From Terriglobia bacterium (GTDB taxonomy: Bacteria; Acidobacteriota; Terriglobia; Bryobacterales; UBA6623): a stretch of DNA of 64,000 bases. The translations under genes and the position numbers were made by a program. Position 1 is the stretch's first letter. Every line of letters begins with the position of its first letter. Shown here piece after piece: positions 63,259 through 64,000 of the stretch. Under the pieces are notes generated by a model that was not told where the DNA came from, did no database searches, and worked only from the letters and a program-made list of their open reading frames with translations. Where the stretch lies: NCBI GenBank assembly GCA_009841225.1, contig VXMF01000039.1, forward strand, positions 1 to 64,000, read 5' to 3'.

Positions 63259-63993
63259 TCAATAGCCCAGAACGCTGTAGTTGCCGTCCAGAATCAGGCG
63301 GATTGAGACGTACAACCCAAGGAGCGCGCACAGCACCCAGGGAGAATTGATCGCGCAGATGTAGGTATAGACCTCGCGTCGGCTGATTTGGGTATGCCGA
63401 TTAGCCACGAAGAAGCTGGCCCCGTAGACCGACGTCACGTACGTCCATTGCCAGAACAGCATGACCCCGAGAATTCCTGCAACGACGGCAGGCAGGAGAT
63501 CGAACGTGTAGGCCGCGTACAGGATGAGTGTAGGAGCTGGCGTTACCATCCCATTGGCGATATCCGCGTTGTATCCAAATGTCCGGCGATCCGCATAGGA
63601 TCCGTCGTAGTAGGAGTAGGCCGCCCAGACATCAGCCCATACGGTCGGCGACAGCATCCGGGTCAAGGGGACCCTTGTTAGGAGGAACTCCCTAGCCGGC
63701 GTCCGGCCCGTCATGCTGCTTCTCTCGCGCCAATACCTAGCTCGCATCTCGACATGGTCCGGTCGGAGAAACAGACACACCTCCCAATAGCAGATCAGCA
63801 GGTTGGCAGAGAAGAACAGGCTGAGAAGGCAATGGATCGCGTCCAGATCCCCGCGAACGTAGTAGCGCGTGCCGATGCCGAGGAGGGCCAGAATCGCGAC
63901 AACCAGCGCCGCGAACAGTCCCGCCGGGATCGTCGGCCCCGGCCGGTGCGCGTTTGGTTCGAAAGGCGCTCGATGCGGGCGATCTTCGGGCAT
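63259..63993 (-). CDS. Polytopic membrane protein, unknown function
   Basis: A 244-residue protein I do not recognise. Hydrophobic segments at about 22-42, 50-75, 155-190 and 215-238 suggest five or six membrane helices. Conserved-looking polar patches include VWADVWAAYSYYDGSYADRRTFGYNADIANG (shown here in broad outline, residues 118-148). The ATG at 63993 is close to the end of the window, so a longer start cannot be checked. It lies 149 nt upstream of the DUF1214 gene on the same strand and may belong to the same functional cluster. Confidence 0.6.
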   Translation of the reverse strand: MPEDRPHRAPFEPNAHRPGPTIPAGLFAALVVAILALLGIGTRYYVRGDLDAIHCLLSLFFSANLLICYWEVCLFLRPDHVEMRARYWRERSSMTGRTPAREFLLTRVPLTRMLSPTVWADVWAAYSYYDGSYADRRTFGYNADIANGMVTPAPTLILYAAYTFDLLPAVVAGILGVMLFWQWTYVTSVYGASFFVANRHTQISRREVYTYICAINSPWVLCALLGLYVSIRLILDGNYSVLGY

Positions 63994-64000
63994 ATCTTGC

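Overview
This 64 kb, high-GC window is a bacterial chromosome segment that holds the replication origin. The lineage is most likely Acidobacteriota, in the Bryobacterales/Solibacter group. The main pointer is the secreted beta-propeller protein at 30048-32024, whose C-terminal region matches the Solibacter-type C-terminal domain (TIGR03437) as I know it. A large TonB-dependent receptor with a carboxypeptidase-regulatory-like N-terminus and a DUF6807 lipoprotein fit the same group. This is inference from family knowledge; no database search was possible. No tRNA, rRNA, CRISPR array or intact insertion sequence was found.

Origin region (1-21.2 kb). dnaA, dnaN, a second dnaN-like gene and gyrB lie in one direction on the minus strand. 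The second clamp gene sits where recF is often found. The dnaA-dnaN spacer carries a cluster of TTCCACA-type DnaA boxes next to an AT-rich stretch and is the probable oriC. About 12 kb away, mnmG-rsmG-parA-parB and two near-perfect parS palindromes mark the segregation locus. In between are larE, a peroxiredoxin, a DUF6807 lipoprotein, a hemB-dacB-pyrB-pyrC operon and a yebC-ruvC-hypothetical operon.

Housekeeping middle (21.2-43 kb). Genes here include purD, an oxidoreductase, greA, a CDP-alcohol phosphatidyltransferase, a GH15 enzyme, argS, alr, the Solibacter-type propeller protein, an exported formylglycine-generating-enzyme-like lipoprotein with both catalytic cysteines, a CPA2 antiporter, an aldehyde dehydrogenase, a tandem ThyX-fold protein, a HAD phosphatase, queA, an orphan OmpR-type response regulator and a TonB-dependent receptor. 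TAACG half-sites phased at 11 bp lie upstream of both the regulator and the receptor, which suggests autoregulation and control of the receptor.

Accessory part (43-64 kb). A DprA-like gene overlaps a phosphoribosyltransferase gene; the pair looks like a ShosTA-type toxin-antitoxin/anti-phage module and is the best candidate for a defence system here. Then come an NHL-propeller protein, a GT2 glycosyltransferase, two methyltransferases with signal peptides around an APC permease, a translationally coupled lpd-lipB-E2 operon, a divergent acetate-kinase-family protein, two sodium:solute symporters and a compact minus-strand cluster (DUF1214, sulfotransferase, two SDRs, SRPBCC, preceded by a membrane protein). 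A perfect 12-bp palindrome precedes that cluster, which has no function I recognise.

Several genes (larE, alr, the FGE-like lipoprotein, the NHL protein) have a good -10 box only 7-8 nt before the start codon, which suggests leaderless transcripts.
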